This document shows positions 11,756 through 23,571 of a stretch of DNA of 64,000 nucleotides, piece by piece. This DNA is from Takakia lepidozioides (lineage: Eukaryota > Streptophyta > Takakiopsida > Takakiales > Takakiaceae). Position 1 is the stretch's first letter. Every line of letters begins with the position of its first letter. The notes under the pieces were generated by a model. That model saw only the letters and a program-made list of their open reading frames with translations, ran no database searches and was not told the origin of the DNA. The stretch spans positions 42,513,053 to 42,577,052 of the forward strand of contig CM060732.1 in assembly GCA_030704615.1 (NCBI GenBank), written 5' to 3'. A program made the position numbers and the translations under genes.

Positions 11756-13340
11756 GAACAAGTAATCCCTACACCTGATACACGTGTTACCCTATAGGTG
11801 TGGATTTTCCTCACGTTGTGCTCACACAATATTGTACCCTGTTCATAATAAGCGCAAGAGTGGGCAGTGGGACTTCAGGTCACATTTAAGGTCCTCGCCC
11901 ATGGATAATTTTGCAAGGCAAACCTCCGACCCCTAAAACTACTTTTACATTTTACTTACATTTTTTTCGACGGACACTGAAAAAATATTGGGTTTATGCT
12001 CTAGCCTATATTCTGAGAGATTTCCATTGAATATGTCATAAAATATGTCGGAATATATATCCTAAACCATGTTCTGTCTCATGATATGGAACATGAATAA
12101 TATCAAAACATGTATATTATTCTAAGACTATCCAGATATTGGGCATTGACATCCTAATTGTGTATGTGGGATTTTTTGGATGTTGGGATTTTCGTATAGA
12201 ATGTCTGGATTCAAGTTATATCACGAAGGGTTTCTCAATGCGAAACCCACCGCTACTTAGGTTTGTGGCTATAGCACTAGTATAGCACCAAATATTTCCC
12301 AATGCAAAACACTCCGCCGCCGTTGTTGTTGTTGTTTTGTTGCTGCTGTAGGTTTAGGGTTGATTGCTATACTATTCAAGGTTTTGCCTCGCAAAACCCT
12401 AGTTGAATTAGAGTTTTATATGTGGTGTAGTTTGTTTTTCGGTGAAGGTGAACCACAAAAAATAGTTGAATATTGAAATGATTCTTTGAGTATTTAATAT
12501 GTTTTGGTTTGCAAGTGATTATTTGGAGTGTATTCAATGTTTATAAATGCATAGATAGGCTAGGTAGTTTATCGAATTGGTGCAGTTGTTCCCTCCAAAC
12601 ACACCAGTCCCCTATACCCGTCCTCTATACCCGTGTATCGTGTATCGTTTGTTTTTTGTTTTGAAAACAGATAACTCCTATGACCAAGGTTAAAAAACAT
12701 AAAACCCCATGACCGTAGGTTGTGCTCACAGTGTGCTCACACGATACCAACCTTAAATGAATTAAATAGACGAGGAAAAAGTTACCTTGCAATTGAGCCG
12801 TGAAGAACAATGAAAGAAAAAATTGTTTAATGGTAGCCAAATTGCTTCCAACTTTTTGCTTGCCAACCCCAACCTACTTGGCTTGACAAAACAACATTAA
12901 AACTTAAATTCTTCTTATAAACACGAGTCAGCCAAGAATTAGGATAATGGAAAACATTGTTCTTTTGGCCACTATTGGATTGCCACAAGGACATTGAGTT
13001 TTCCATTGAAAGCCCATCTCTAAATATCCATACGCCACATGAGCAAATTAGTCCAATGAACAATCACCACCAAGTTAAGAGCATCCCTGTCCGATTCTAC
13101 CATTTTAGATGTTCACAATGGAGCCCAATAGGTGCCTATAGTAGCGGTACCAGCGAGTTTTGCATTGAGAAACCTTTGGTGATATAGCCACAAACTTGTG
13201 CACGGTAGGTTTCACATTGAAAACCCCTTAGTGATATAGCTTGAATACCAAATCCCAACAACCAACAATCCCACATTTTTCGTGGAAAATCCACGCTTAT
13301 AGGATAACATGTGTATCATGTATAGGGGTCACTTGTTCTT
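11756..13340. mobile_element. Foldback-type element with imperfect terminal inverted repeats
   Basis: The left end (GAACAAGTAATCCCTACACC, then GATACACGTGTTACCCTATA) reappears inverted at the right end (13,275-13,340, GAACAAGTGACCCCTATACA read on the minus strand). Further inverted blocks pair 12,160-12,330 with 13,130-13,260 (GTTTCTCAATGC; TTTGTGGCTATA). No open frame of note lies inside. The element is AT-rich, about 1.6 kb, old and imperfect. Confidence 0.5.
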
Positions 13341-13419
13341 TTTGTGTTACGATTAGTGCTTATATGAACAATTGAAATAGTTTCGCAAGTTTTTGATTTT
13401 GCAAATTATCGTTTCGGCC

Positions 13420-14115
13420 CGGTATATGGGGGCGAGGCGGGGTATCAGAGCAGGATACCATACCAGGCGGGTATAAGCAACCGGCAGTACCCCGGGCAGA
13501 ACATATTGGGGGGAGTATAGCGAAACCCTAATACCTGGGCTCCTACCAGACCAGCCTGGTATTGCAAACAACGCAGCTTTGTCGATACCAATACTCCCTC
13601 TTCCGCTGTCGCTTGCACCTTAGGTATCAATTTGTAGAGCTGTGGGGATTAGGGTGCAGCAATGGAGAGTTACGGCTCTTTGATTGAGGCTATCTGGAGG
13701 CAATTTAAGCGGAGTAAGGGCTGTAAGCTATAAGCTGAGTAAGTGCTTGGGGTTCTCATGTGGTCAAATTGTTAGGTGCTATGGTTTTCAAGCCTTTTCT
13801 GTTGATTTTGGTTGTATGTTGCAATGTATTGATACTAGTCTACCTATACATACCAGACTGGTACATTAAAAAGTTGATATCTACTTTGATACCATTGCCT
13901 GCCACGTGTGAAGGAGGCCTCTTTACCGACGATACAAGACCCTGGCTGGTATGAAATGTTTATGATAGCGGTCCAACACTGGTGCATAGTACATACCAGT
14001 GTTGGGGGGGGGGGCAGGGGCATAAGATACTCCGGGGTATAACCGGCAACCGGACTCACTGATGAGTGGTAGGAACCATTTAAGAGCCATACCCGCTTGT
14101 GGTATTGAGGGGAAC
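13420..14115. repeat. Decayed 'ACCAGT/GGTAT' repeat family, first block
   Basis: The block is dense in GGTAT, ATACC and short palindromes such as TACCAGACTGGTA. A perfect 11-base stem (CCAACACTGGT at 13,973-13,983, ACCAGTGTTGG at 13,995-14,005) has an 11-base loop. Related sequence occurs at 15,630-15,835. It looks like an old non-coding dispersed repeat; the class is not clear. Confidence 0.45.
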
Positions 14116-14224
14116 ATGAGCACATATAGAAAACTGCCCGGTTTGGCAAGGTTATCAATCAGTCTTGTCTTTCCTTGTGGGCGCTATATTGGATAAAGGG
14201 CCCCGGGTTTGTGTCAGGTGTGAA

Positions 14225-15110
14225 GATTAGAGGGTGGTCCAGGAGTTAAAAAGCGGGGGCATATAGTAAGCTACAAAGGGATTTGAATAAATATCCGTTG
14301 TTTAAGGGGGTAAGAAAAAAGACGATAGAAAGACGACATATATTAAATGGCAGATGTTTTGGGCGCCAGTTTGGGTAGTTAGAGTACCAGTGTCAAGTGG
14401 TGGGAGTACGGGTGATTAGGGTATGACATGTGTTGGGTTTGAGCGGCCTTCTGGAAGGCTCCACGGCGCTTGACGGGGTCGGCCCACCGCCCTCAAAGGC
14501 TATATAAGGGAGGTTAATCCCCTCCTCTTTACTACCCTAGTATCTATAAGTAAGTACCTTACTAACTACTTATTGGCGGGCTTTGTCAGAAGGCCCAAGA
14601 TAAATGCAAAAGAGGACATAACTATTCATATATATAAATTAATAGAACACTATAGTATGGCACTATAGTATAGCCTTGGGTAAGCCCTCTAAGTTTGCGT
14701 GGGCCCTATCCATTAGAGGATGGTCGAGGAACTAAAAAATGGGGGATATATAAGCTACACAAGGATTTGAAGAAACAAATAACCCATGTGTAAGGGGGTC
14801 CGAAAAAAAAGACGGTAGGAAGGCAACGGCTATTAAGTGGAGGATGGTTCAGGCGCCAAATTGGGGTAAGCAAGTGTCAAGTGGTGGTTTCTAGGGGTGA
14901 CATGTATTGGGCAACCTTCTAGAAAGATCCCCGACCGCCTGATGGGTCTGGGCTGCCTCTTTGAGAGGGTAAAGGAGAGAGCGTTCTCATCCAGGGCCGC
15001 CTCTTACTACTTACTAAGTTAGTACCTACTTTGGGCTTTGCACATCAATGCAGGGCCCCAAAAGAAGATGCAAACATGGACCATAGCTATATTAATTAAT
15101 AGAACAGCTG
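14225..15110 (+). repeat. Two diverged direct repeats of LTR-like sequence
   Basis: Unit 1 (about 14,225-14,690) and unit 2 (about 14,715-15,110) share ordered blocks: a GGATGGTC/GGGTGGTC start, AAGCTACA, AAGGGGGT, GGCGCCA, CAAGTGTCAAGTGGTGG, TGACATGT, and a run of TACTTACTAA-type sequence near the end. Unit 1 has GGCTATATAAGGG (14,500), a TATA-like box, followed by CT-rich sequence. This would fit two solo LTRs or a small LTR element with almost no interior. No coding sequence is present. Confidence 0.5.
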
Positions 15111-15629
15111 AGCTGAATCATGCCCCCCAAGCTGGATAAGTACCCAAAATGTTGGAAAGGACTATTTCTTCAAGGTCCAAAATAGAGTCCCTAGGATCAA
15201 TGAGTGGGTTTTTTGGGCGGCGCCGAGTCTAGACATATGAGGGAGCACTTTTACTCTCCATGGGTACACAGCTTTGGTGGGCGCACAGTCCCTACAAATT
15301 GGAAGAGAGCCAACCATGACTTAACTAACGTGATTCTTGGCATGGTTAAGATTGCAAAAACATCTCTCTCAATTTTTGGCCGAATCAATTACTATAATCT
15401 CTTTATTTGTTAGTTTAGTACTAGACGCAAAGTCTCCATTTGCTACACCTATGGGAGTCTGAATTCTCATATGCACCGCAAATGAGCATCCAAAATATAC
15501 TAGAGCACATTGCGATGCCCTAGAGGAGTGCGCCTCACATAATCTACCCGAGGTTGGGTAGCACGTGAGCACGTTGGCACGAGAGCATAAGCAAATTTTT
15601 GCATATTCCCAAGATGCCTTAGGAACATC

Positions 15630-15835
15630 ACTGGTATGCACCAGTGTTGGACCGGTATATAGGTCCAACCCGGGTATCAATACTGGTATCAATCCGGGTA
15701 GGTAATACCATACCCGACTGGTAGGTAAGATGGCCGATACCCTGGGCAATACCATACTACGGGCAATACATACTTCGCTCCATACTACGGTGTATACCAT
15801 ACCAGTCTGGTATCACGATGAAGGTTATTGCTATT
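15630..15835. repeat. Decayed 'ACCAGT/GGTAT' repeat family, second block
   Basis: GGTATGCACCAGTGTTGGAC matches the block near 13,973-14,005, and many ATACC/GGTAT words follow up to ACCAGTCTGGTATC at about 15,812. It is non-coding. Confidence 0.45.
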
Positions 15836-16194
15836 GATACCAATATTGCTGCAATGTGAGCTTCCAAACAACAGTAGGTGTATGTGTGGAGTTAGGGCAA
15901 GGGAATTCATGGGCGGTTGCAAAACTGGATTAGGGCTGATTACTGAATGTATGAAAGCAGGATATGTGTAGATGGGTGAGGAAATGAGGCTGTGATGTTT
16001 GGAGACCTATGTGGATCAGTGCTGAAATAGCTAAGGGAAGTGCTTTGCTTCGCCTCTCATTTTAAGATAATAGGGTCTTCAATGGGCACGTGTGATGTGG
16101 CCGGTGGGCCCCGCACACGGACGCCCGGCTCCCCAGCACCCCGCCCGCCCGCCCGCGCCCCCGTCCGCCGCGCGGCATGTCCCCCGCCCATGAG

Positions 16195-16375
16195 TCCGCT
16201 GCCCTCCAGTCTGCCAGTCCGGTGCTGGCCAGTCTGCTGCCCAGCAGTCTGCCAGTCCGCCAGTCTGCCTGCCAGTCCGGTACTGGCCAGTCCGCTGCCC
16301 AACAGTCTGCCAGTCCGCCAGTCTGCTCGCCAGTCCGTTGGCCAGTCCCCTGCCATCCAGTCCGCTGACGGCGCA
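16195..16375 (+). repeat. GC-rich array of CAGTCTG / CAGTCCG units
   Basis: About twenty CCAGTCYG words stand at spacings of 8-16 bases, including a roughly 75-base unit that occurs almost twice (CCAGTCCGGTGCTGGCCAGT and CCAGTCCGGTACTGGCCAGT). The frames on both strands are open only because of this composition. The core word is the one that pervades 17,203-23,530. Confidence 0.75.
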
Positions 16376-17072
16376 GGATCGCCACCGTCCATTCCCATAA
16401 CCCATCCGAGCCCTCCATTTTTAGGGCTGCGAAAATGGCAATGATCTTGCCACCAAATCCCGGCCGCTCTCTTTTTACGGCTGTTTGTTGTCCGATGTTG
16501 CGGTAGGCGTTTCCATGCACGTGACTGTTCCTCTTTTACGCGCGTTGTTCATGATGATGATGAAGCGTGTGCTTGAACATGAGAGGACTGTCTCGGCACT
16601 ACAGCCACCATCGTGCATATGCTTCCACTATTTTTGCCTTCTTGTTGTGCTTTCGGGAACCTTCGTTTTATGGTATGGTTCTATGTCATAAATATGGAAA
16701 ATGCGGACATCTGTCGTCGATAACGTCCTCTGCTTGTGATCCATCATGATACGTTTAGCCCCTTCGTACTGCATCCCTCATGAGAGCCTTCACAAGTTTA
16801 GTTCGTTAAAGGAACCCATGCGTAACATGGGCGCGAAAAATGGCGGAAGCGTATGCACATGGGGGCGTGTATTGCAGATTTCGTATCGGACGATGGGACT
16901 ATTTATGTGACCAAGTATAGCGGTTTGCATCCGTCGTGCATAAGTTGTGGAAAAGGGTGGAGAATCTGAAGAAACCCAGCTTTGTGATGGATCCACATGG
17001 TATTATATAAAGGATGACAGCACAAAAAAGCAATTCAAGTTGTCACGGAACACCATCCAGTCCTAAGGTCCT

Positions 17073-17214
17073 CAAACATCCACACGCACCTGCTGAATGC
17101 AGATGTCTGAGCCACGACGGGAGTAGGTGCAGAATCGGTACATTGTCGCATTTGCCAGGAGACGGACCAGGCTGAGACAATTGCATCTGCAAATGCGCGT
17201 GGATGTTTGAGGTC
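17073..17214. repeat. Long imperfect hairpin
   Basis: The left arm (CCTCAAACATCCACACGCA, 17,080-17,098) pairs with the right arm (TGCGCGTGGATGTTTGAGG, 17,193-17,211) with one mismatch. Pairing continues imperfectly inward through GCAGATG / CATCTGC. The arms are about 45 bases and the loop about 55-65. It could be a small foldback element or a small-RNA precursor; the sequence alone does not decide. Confidence 0.5.
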
Positions 17215-17800
17215 CGTTGTGTCGCGAGTCTGTTCACAGTGGGTCCACTGACCCGTCAGTGCTCCGGATATTCCCCTTATCGCGTGCATAACAGTCAGTT
17301 TGGAGGCGGTCTGCTGAAAGTCCGTCTGTTGGGATATCAGTCTGTTGCACTAAGTCTGTTTGACTTCTTATTTTCCCTCTGGTCAGTCTTTTGGCTTGTT
17401 CTCCTGCTAGTCTGGCGAAACGTCCGTCTGCTGGACAGTTCTCCTCTATGGATATCAGTCTGTTGGACTGTGCATGCATCAGTCTGTTGTGCCGCGAGTC
17501 TGTTCGCAATGGGTGTGTTCGACTTTCCTGTTCTCCCCTTACTCTCTTTTGTCTTCATTCCACCCGCTTCTTTGCAAACCAGTCTGCTGAACTGGAGGTG
17601 TGCTCGACAATCGTTCCCCGATGGATATCAGTCTGTTCGTCTGGTACTTTGTCAGTTTGTTCTGCTGCCAGTCTCTTTTCAGTGTGTCCGCTAGCAGGGA
17701 AGTGCCTCCAATATGAAGCCGCTTCGCCTCAGCAAAGCGAATAGTCCGCTGGACAGGCGGTCCGGTGGACTCTCGGTCCGATGGGAAATGAGTCTGTTGC
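17203..17800 (+). repeat. Upstream cluster of CAGTCTGTTG-type words
   Basis: Repeated GTCTGTT, AGTCTGCTG and AGTCTGTTGG words fill this stretch just upstream of the ULP1-like gene, all in the same orientation on the plus strand. ATATCAGTCTGTTG occurs three times (about 17,334, 17,453 and 17,627). No gene is supported here. Confidence 0.7.
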
Positions 17801-19256
17801 ACGTGCGAGGACCGTGGATGAATTTAGTACGATGCGTTTGTTCGGTGGACGTATTCAATGTGATGACGGAGGATAGTTGGCGCCTGTGAAATCGCGCCAC
17901 ATTGGCAGTGCCATGCCCGCTTTCCCCCTTCTACTTCTACTTTCTTCTCATGTTCCCTGTGCGATCGACTCCATTCTCTTCGCGCCTGTTTCTTCGCACT
18001 ATTTTGTTTTCCTCTTTGCGTTTCCATCACCGTAACGAAAGACGGCCGTTCTTCCCTAGGTGTGGAGAGTCGCGGTGAGCCGCGAAGCGTCGCAAACACG
18101 CTCGCCTTCGTAACAACTCGAAGTTCATCGGCTCGGTGAGGTTCTCACTTGCTACGGTGTTTCCATTTCATTCTGTGTCCTCTTCTTGCTTAGGGTGAGT
18201 CTTTTCATAGGACTTCTATCTGTCGCTCATTGTCCTTGCACCCTCGTCTCATTCTGCAGCGATGGAGGATGCTTGTGAAAAGGGTGGAGCGGACTGGGTG
18301 GATTTTGTGCACCAAACCAGACTGAAGAAGGAGCGAAGGTACTGGTACTCACCAGACGAGTTTGATCATAAAATAGTGGAAGCATTTGTAGACCTCCGCG
18401 CCCAGAAGCCCAAAAACTCGAATTGGCAGAAGGACAAGCTCTTCTGTCCCTTCTGTGAAGGGGTTATCAAGGACAAAATCCAACTAAATCGGCATTGTGT
18501 TGACACGGGTTGCAAGGAGACTGTTGCAATGATTCCACGGGATTTCAAGCCTTGGCCGATACTGAAAGAAATGTCGATTGTCAAAGAGGCCACAATGCGC
18601 TTGCGCGGATCAGTGCTTGACCCCTGCACTTTGGAATTAGACAAAGTGCGCGCACGGTATGGCGTCCATTCTGGTGGCCCGTCAATGGAGGATTTGCAAG
18701 TGCAGGGAACGTCGGACGCTGCTTGAAACGTAAACTGAGTGATGGGGCCCAAAAAAAGGAGAGGCAAAAAAAGGAGAAGGCTGCAAGGTCTGCTCGCGAG
18801 GCAAGGGCAAAATCCACGCAACAGACTGAACCCCGTCCTGGGCGGCAGACCCACACCATCAGTACTGATACTGAAAGTGAATCTGCTCAGGGCGGGCAAA
18901 CCATTATCCGGAATGATGACTTCGAAGGCCTGGAAGGGGTGACAAGTCCAGTGGACATTGACTTGCTTGACCAGACTCGGCAGCAGACTCACACAAATAT
19001 CGCAACCCATGCCAGAGGTTTAGGGTCAAAACCAACAACTCAACAGAGCACTGAAGGGCCAGTCTGCCCTGGCACATTGCGCCTCGTTGACTTTGGGCTT
19101 TTCCCACCAGAGTGCCCACCAATTGGGAATCCAGACTTCTTCCGTTATTTCTACAGAGTTGCCCAGTCAGGTCTGCTACGCACATTCATCCGACAGGCGG
19201 AACAGAACTGGTTGAACAGCTTTGAAGATGAAGATGACGATGCTGAAGTAGAGGAG

Positions 19257-19540
19257 GTAATGGTCAGTCTGACCGCCCAATCTGTTCTCTGTGTTGTTTG
19301 AGTCCATCATCGGGGTCACGTTGCCTATTCAGTCTGGTCAGTCCGTTGCGTTCTCTCCTCAGTCCGCTGGCTCACTCCGCTCATCAGTTAGTCTGTTTTA
19401 TATCGCTGCATTACTTACTGAGTCCGTTTGTCAGTTCGCTGGTCCAGTCCACTGGTACAGTCTACTAGTTGCCTCCACCCTACGTACGCACGTTACGTCT
19501 GTCAGTCTGTGTGAGTCCAGTCCGCTGCATGAGGTGAATA
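19257..19540 (+). repeat. Intron rich in CAGTCTG / CAGTCCGCTGG words
   Basis: The donor GAG|GTAATG at 19,257 opens a stretch with about a dozen CAGTCYG-type words on the plus strand. The flanking exons carry the complementary CAGACTG. The acceptor is uncertain; AATATAG near 19,544 is one option. Confidence 0.55.
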
Positions 19541-22500
19541 TAGAGTCCACGTCCATATTCCTGACGTCCAAGTTCTTTGCCGTGTACGAGGATGAACGTG
19601 TTTCTATTCGTAGGGCCATTCAGGCTTGGCGGATACCTAGCAATGATGCTCCTTTACAAGCGACTGCAGTGCGTGCGGAAGTGGACCACGTGCGAGAGTA
19701 CATATTATTGAAGTATCATGGGTCAGCTGCTGCTATAGCGGCATTACATATTCAAGACGCGTCGGGGGGGAATGCGTCTGGGATAGCCGAATCTGCTATC
19801 CAGCAGACTCCCATTCAGCAGGCCGTCATCCAGCAGACTCCCGTTCAGCAGCCTGTCATCTTGCAGACTCCTCTCCAGGAGCCCATCATGCAGCCCATGC
19901 CAATGGGAAGTCCTGTCATCCAACAGACTACAGACTAGCAGACTGACCAGCAGACTGTCTTTCTCTCACATAGCATGGCGCTTTTTGCAGTTTGGCGATC
20001 GCCATCACCGGTAATTCGACCCGGAGCTGAAGACCTCACACTTCCCCGGCTTAGGGTGGGAGAAATTAATCCCCATTTGGATTGGCATAATGAGCTCCAC
20101 CAGATTGTTGCGGACCGCCAGTGGTCATTTGTACCCTTTCATTATTCCATGGAGATTTCTGTTGAGGAAGCCAACCATGTTCTGGAAGCCGCCTCTGCTG
20201 TTGCCATTGAAGCCACAAACGTCCAAAATGCGCCGCCTCTACTTGTGCAGCTGATTCTCATGGATGACCCACGGCCTGAAGACCTCAAACATATGCCTAT
20301 GGCACATCCAACCTTTGGGGTGCGAAGAAAGCACTTGTTTGGATAGACTGAGGAGGACTTTGAGTGCGTGGCAGTTTCCTTCCTACAACACAGATGGATG
20401 CAATTTGGCAATTTCCGCTCATACAACAAGTTGATGAAGGATCTGCATAGTTTGAGGATGGACTTACTCCATGGAACAGACCATTCACAGAAGTTTGTGG
20501 TCGATGACGCATTGCACTGGTTTGCATTGGTGATGGAGCAAGCAGTATTCGACATTGTTTTGCAGAATCCCAATGTCTTCAAAGTCCTGTGGTGTGGGAT
20601 CCCAACTGAAGACCGCATCGGCGCCATTGCTCATCTCGATGGAGCATGCTTGTGCCGGCAAATCAAGGACATTGGCCTCGTCGGAAATCTCTTGGAAGGT
20701 AAAATGTATATGGGCAACTTTCGTGTTTCAGCTCAATTTCTTTTGCCAGCTTTTTTAGAAGTTTACATTTGCATAAACATGTGTTGCAGGGCAAGTTGAT
20801 CTGGGAGACAAGCAAGTGCAGGCTGCTTTCGACTCTTTTGCCAGAGGTGCAAGGGACCTTGTCCTGGCTTTACAAGGAGTTTGGGAGACTGTCCAGCAGA
20901 CTGGCCACAAGAATGTCCAACAACATATTCCCCACGACACATGTGGACAGACTGCCGAAGTGCTGGAGACCGAGCATGTGCATCAGACCGTCCCGGGTAA
21001 TAGGCCAGATCACTCCCAGCAGACTGCCCCGCACACACATACTCAATATGTACAAACAGTACTGAGCGGGCAGCGAACTTTGCAGACTTTGCAGCAGACC
21101 GGAGAACAGATCAGCCAACAGACTGCCCCTCAGCCGACTGTGCAGCAGACCAGCGAACATGGCCACCAGACTGCCCCTCAGCAGACTGTGCAGCAGACCG
21201 TGCAGCAGACCGACGAATCCAGCCAGCAGATTGTCCCTTAGCAGACTGTGCAGCACACTGGCGAACCCACTCAGCAGATGGCCGAGCAGACTATCCAGGA
21301 GACTAACAGCCAGTCTGTTCCCTGGATTGTGCAATAGACTCGGATGCACTGGCCTCACCGGGACCCTGTGGACGAAGTTCCGCTGAGTTCCCAACAATAT
21401 GTTTTTGGATCTGCCAGTATGAGTGTTTTGACCGAGTCCACTTTTCCCCCATGCACATTCACTGATGATGTCATCAGGTCACCGGTAAAGCATTTTTATC
21501 CAGCTCCCCGTGGCCTGCCTTCTATGACCTTCTAGCTTAGTCTCGTTTTCGTGCGCTCAGTGGCGAAAGCCATAGATGAGTCTTACGTGATGACCGAACT
21601 CAATCTGGGAACGCAAAACCGTATCATAGATCTCAGAAGAGTCTGAGGAAGCAATTGCCGGTGGGTCTTCCATACATGTTCTTGATGTTTCCCAAGTCCA
21701 TGGAGATCCGAACACCCAGCCGGCTGTCCACCAGACTGACCAGCACACTGAACAGTCGATACATGGAAGGACTGCCGAGCAACCTGTGGCGGGGTAGCAT
21801 ATTGTCTTCATTGATGAGCATACTGAACCGCAGACTAACCAGCAGACTGCACAGGTCACGGATGGAAGGACTGACCAGGATGTCTCGGAGCGGCAGACTG
21901 TACAGCTCAGCTCTGATTGCACAATTCAAACTGCACGACCTGACCAGCACACTGCACACTTCACAGAGGGAAGGACTGACGACCAACCTGCCACAGAGCA
22001 CATTGCCCATATTGAGGAAGAGACTGAACCGCAGAGTTGCCAGCAGACTGCACAGTTCACAGACGAAAGGACTGACGAAGAACCGGTAGCCGAGCAGACT
22101 GCCCACATTGAGCAACAGACTGAACATGCTGGCAGGCACACTGACAAGGAACCACATGCGGCGCAGACACCGTCTGGTATAGCGCTGGATCTGCTCCCTC
22201 ACCCCTTGGGCAGGTTGTGTCATTTCCTCTTTCAGCACTGTTGTTTATGTTTTAGCACATTGTGAAATTAGGCTAATTCGCCATTTTGCTTGGTATCCTC
22301 ACAGGATGTTCGTCCCTCCGTCGGCAGACTGTCTACTTCTGAGGACATGACATCTTCCGCCCATGCTGCAAACGTGGGATCGACAACCAAGAAAGGTGTG
22401 GGGGTGAGCACGCCCCCCGATGCGCGGGTCAGTTCTACGCATGCGACCCACGAAGCTGCAAAGACAGGTCCAGCAAGTGTAAACAAACCTACTGACCAGC

Positions 22501-22746
22501 CTCTATTGCGAAGTAGGGCGGCAGCGCTGCGTTTGTTTGCTCTATCCAGCCCGCCTACAGCTGTCCCTGCTTCCCAGGGGAGAGGCAAAGCCAAGAAGCG
22601 GATGTCGTGGACGATGCTGAGGAGGTTGAGGAGGGTCCGAGTACCAAGAGACCGGCGAAGAAAAAGTCTGGCGTCTTTATAAAGAAGAACCGCAAGCTGG
22701 CCTTGGACATGGACAAAGATGTGGGTCGTTTCCTGGAGCAGCACAG

Positions 22747-22955
22747 GTGAGTATTGTGCTCAGTCTCCTCGTCTGTCTTTGTCGTTAAGTGCTTTGCGCT
22801 CTGTTGTGGTCAGTCTGCTCGCTGGTCAATCTGCTGCTGGTTTCATCATTGTCTGTTGTGGTTAGTCTTGTCAGTCTGATGAACTGTTCAGCCTGTAGAG
22901 TGTTTGGTGCCATGTTGACGTCAGTCTGTTCAGTACATGACCGAATGATGGTCTG
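22747..22955 (+). repeat. Second intron rich in CAGTCTG words
   Basis: After the donor CACAG|GTGAGT the sequence holds CAGTCTCC, CAGTCTGCTCGCTGG, CAATCTGCTGCTGG, CAGTCTGATG and CAGTCTGTTCAG. All are in the orientation opposite to that of the exons. Confidence 0.6.
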
Positions 22956-23339
22956 CTCTGTGCACGATGGATGCTCGGTTTGGCAAAGCACATGCTCTGC
23001 ACGTCAAGGCGGGTAATTCTATGCTGATGTTTTTTGAAGGGGACCCACGGTTTGAATGCGGACTGTCGCCGGATGACATAAAGGCTCTCCAGAAGGTTGA
23101 GTCGGAGTGCACAGATAGACTCCTAGAGCTGTGGTGTCGATTCTATGAGAAGTCGGTTGAGGCTGCGTTCACCAACACTATTGATGTTCTTCCAACATCG
23201 ACGTGGACGATGTTGAAGTCATTGGGGGTGGGGCAATGTGAAAGCCTTCTGGAGGTCTTGAAAGGTTACCTCAGCACTGAACGACTGGGCAAGGACTTGA
23301 AAGAGTGCGATTTCATTTTGGTGCCAATTGGGGACGAGT

Positions 23340-23571
23340 AAGAACTCTTCCGAGTCTGTTGAGACTGTCTCCTGAGTCATAGTCTGGTTTCGCAGTGTCG
23401 TCTTGACTCTGAGCGATTAAGTTGACCTCTGTATTTGTGCAGTGGGCTGGGTTTGAAGATTGAGTCTGCTGAATGCTGAGTCTGCTGAGTGGTCGGTCTG
23501 CTGAGTGTCAATCTGCTGAGTCTGCCCATCATGATTGTGCAATGACGCCATGTTGTTTGATACCATTGCAG
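23340..23571 (+). repeat. Third intron with near-tandem GAGTCTGCTGA units
   Basis: The intron lies between donor GACGA|GTAAGA and acceptor CATTGCAG. At 23,461-23,525 the unit (G/T)AGTCTGCTGAGTG is repeated about five times almost in tandem. The splice joins the two halves of the ULP1 domain in frame. Confidence 0.7.

Noticed and set aside
16057-16520. Overlapping open frames on both strands as genes
   Set aside because: They are open only because of the GC-rich short repeat; no domain is visible in any frame.
20142-20627. 161-codon minus-strand frame opposite the ULP1 gene
   Set aside because: It is the complement of a coding exon; the plus strand gives the continuous frame with consistent splice sites.
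19936-21337. Alternative genetic code with TAG read as glutamine
   Set aside because: The intact host genes (MOS14, EF-hand, ankyrin) show no in-frame TAG, and the ULP1 gene also has a TGA and frame slips. Decay is simpler.
23461-23525. CRISPR-like array of GAGTCTGCTGA units
   Set aside because: Units are 13-16 bases, nearly tandem, without unique spacers, and lie in an intron of a eukaryotic gene.
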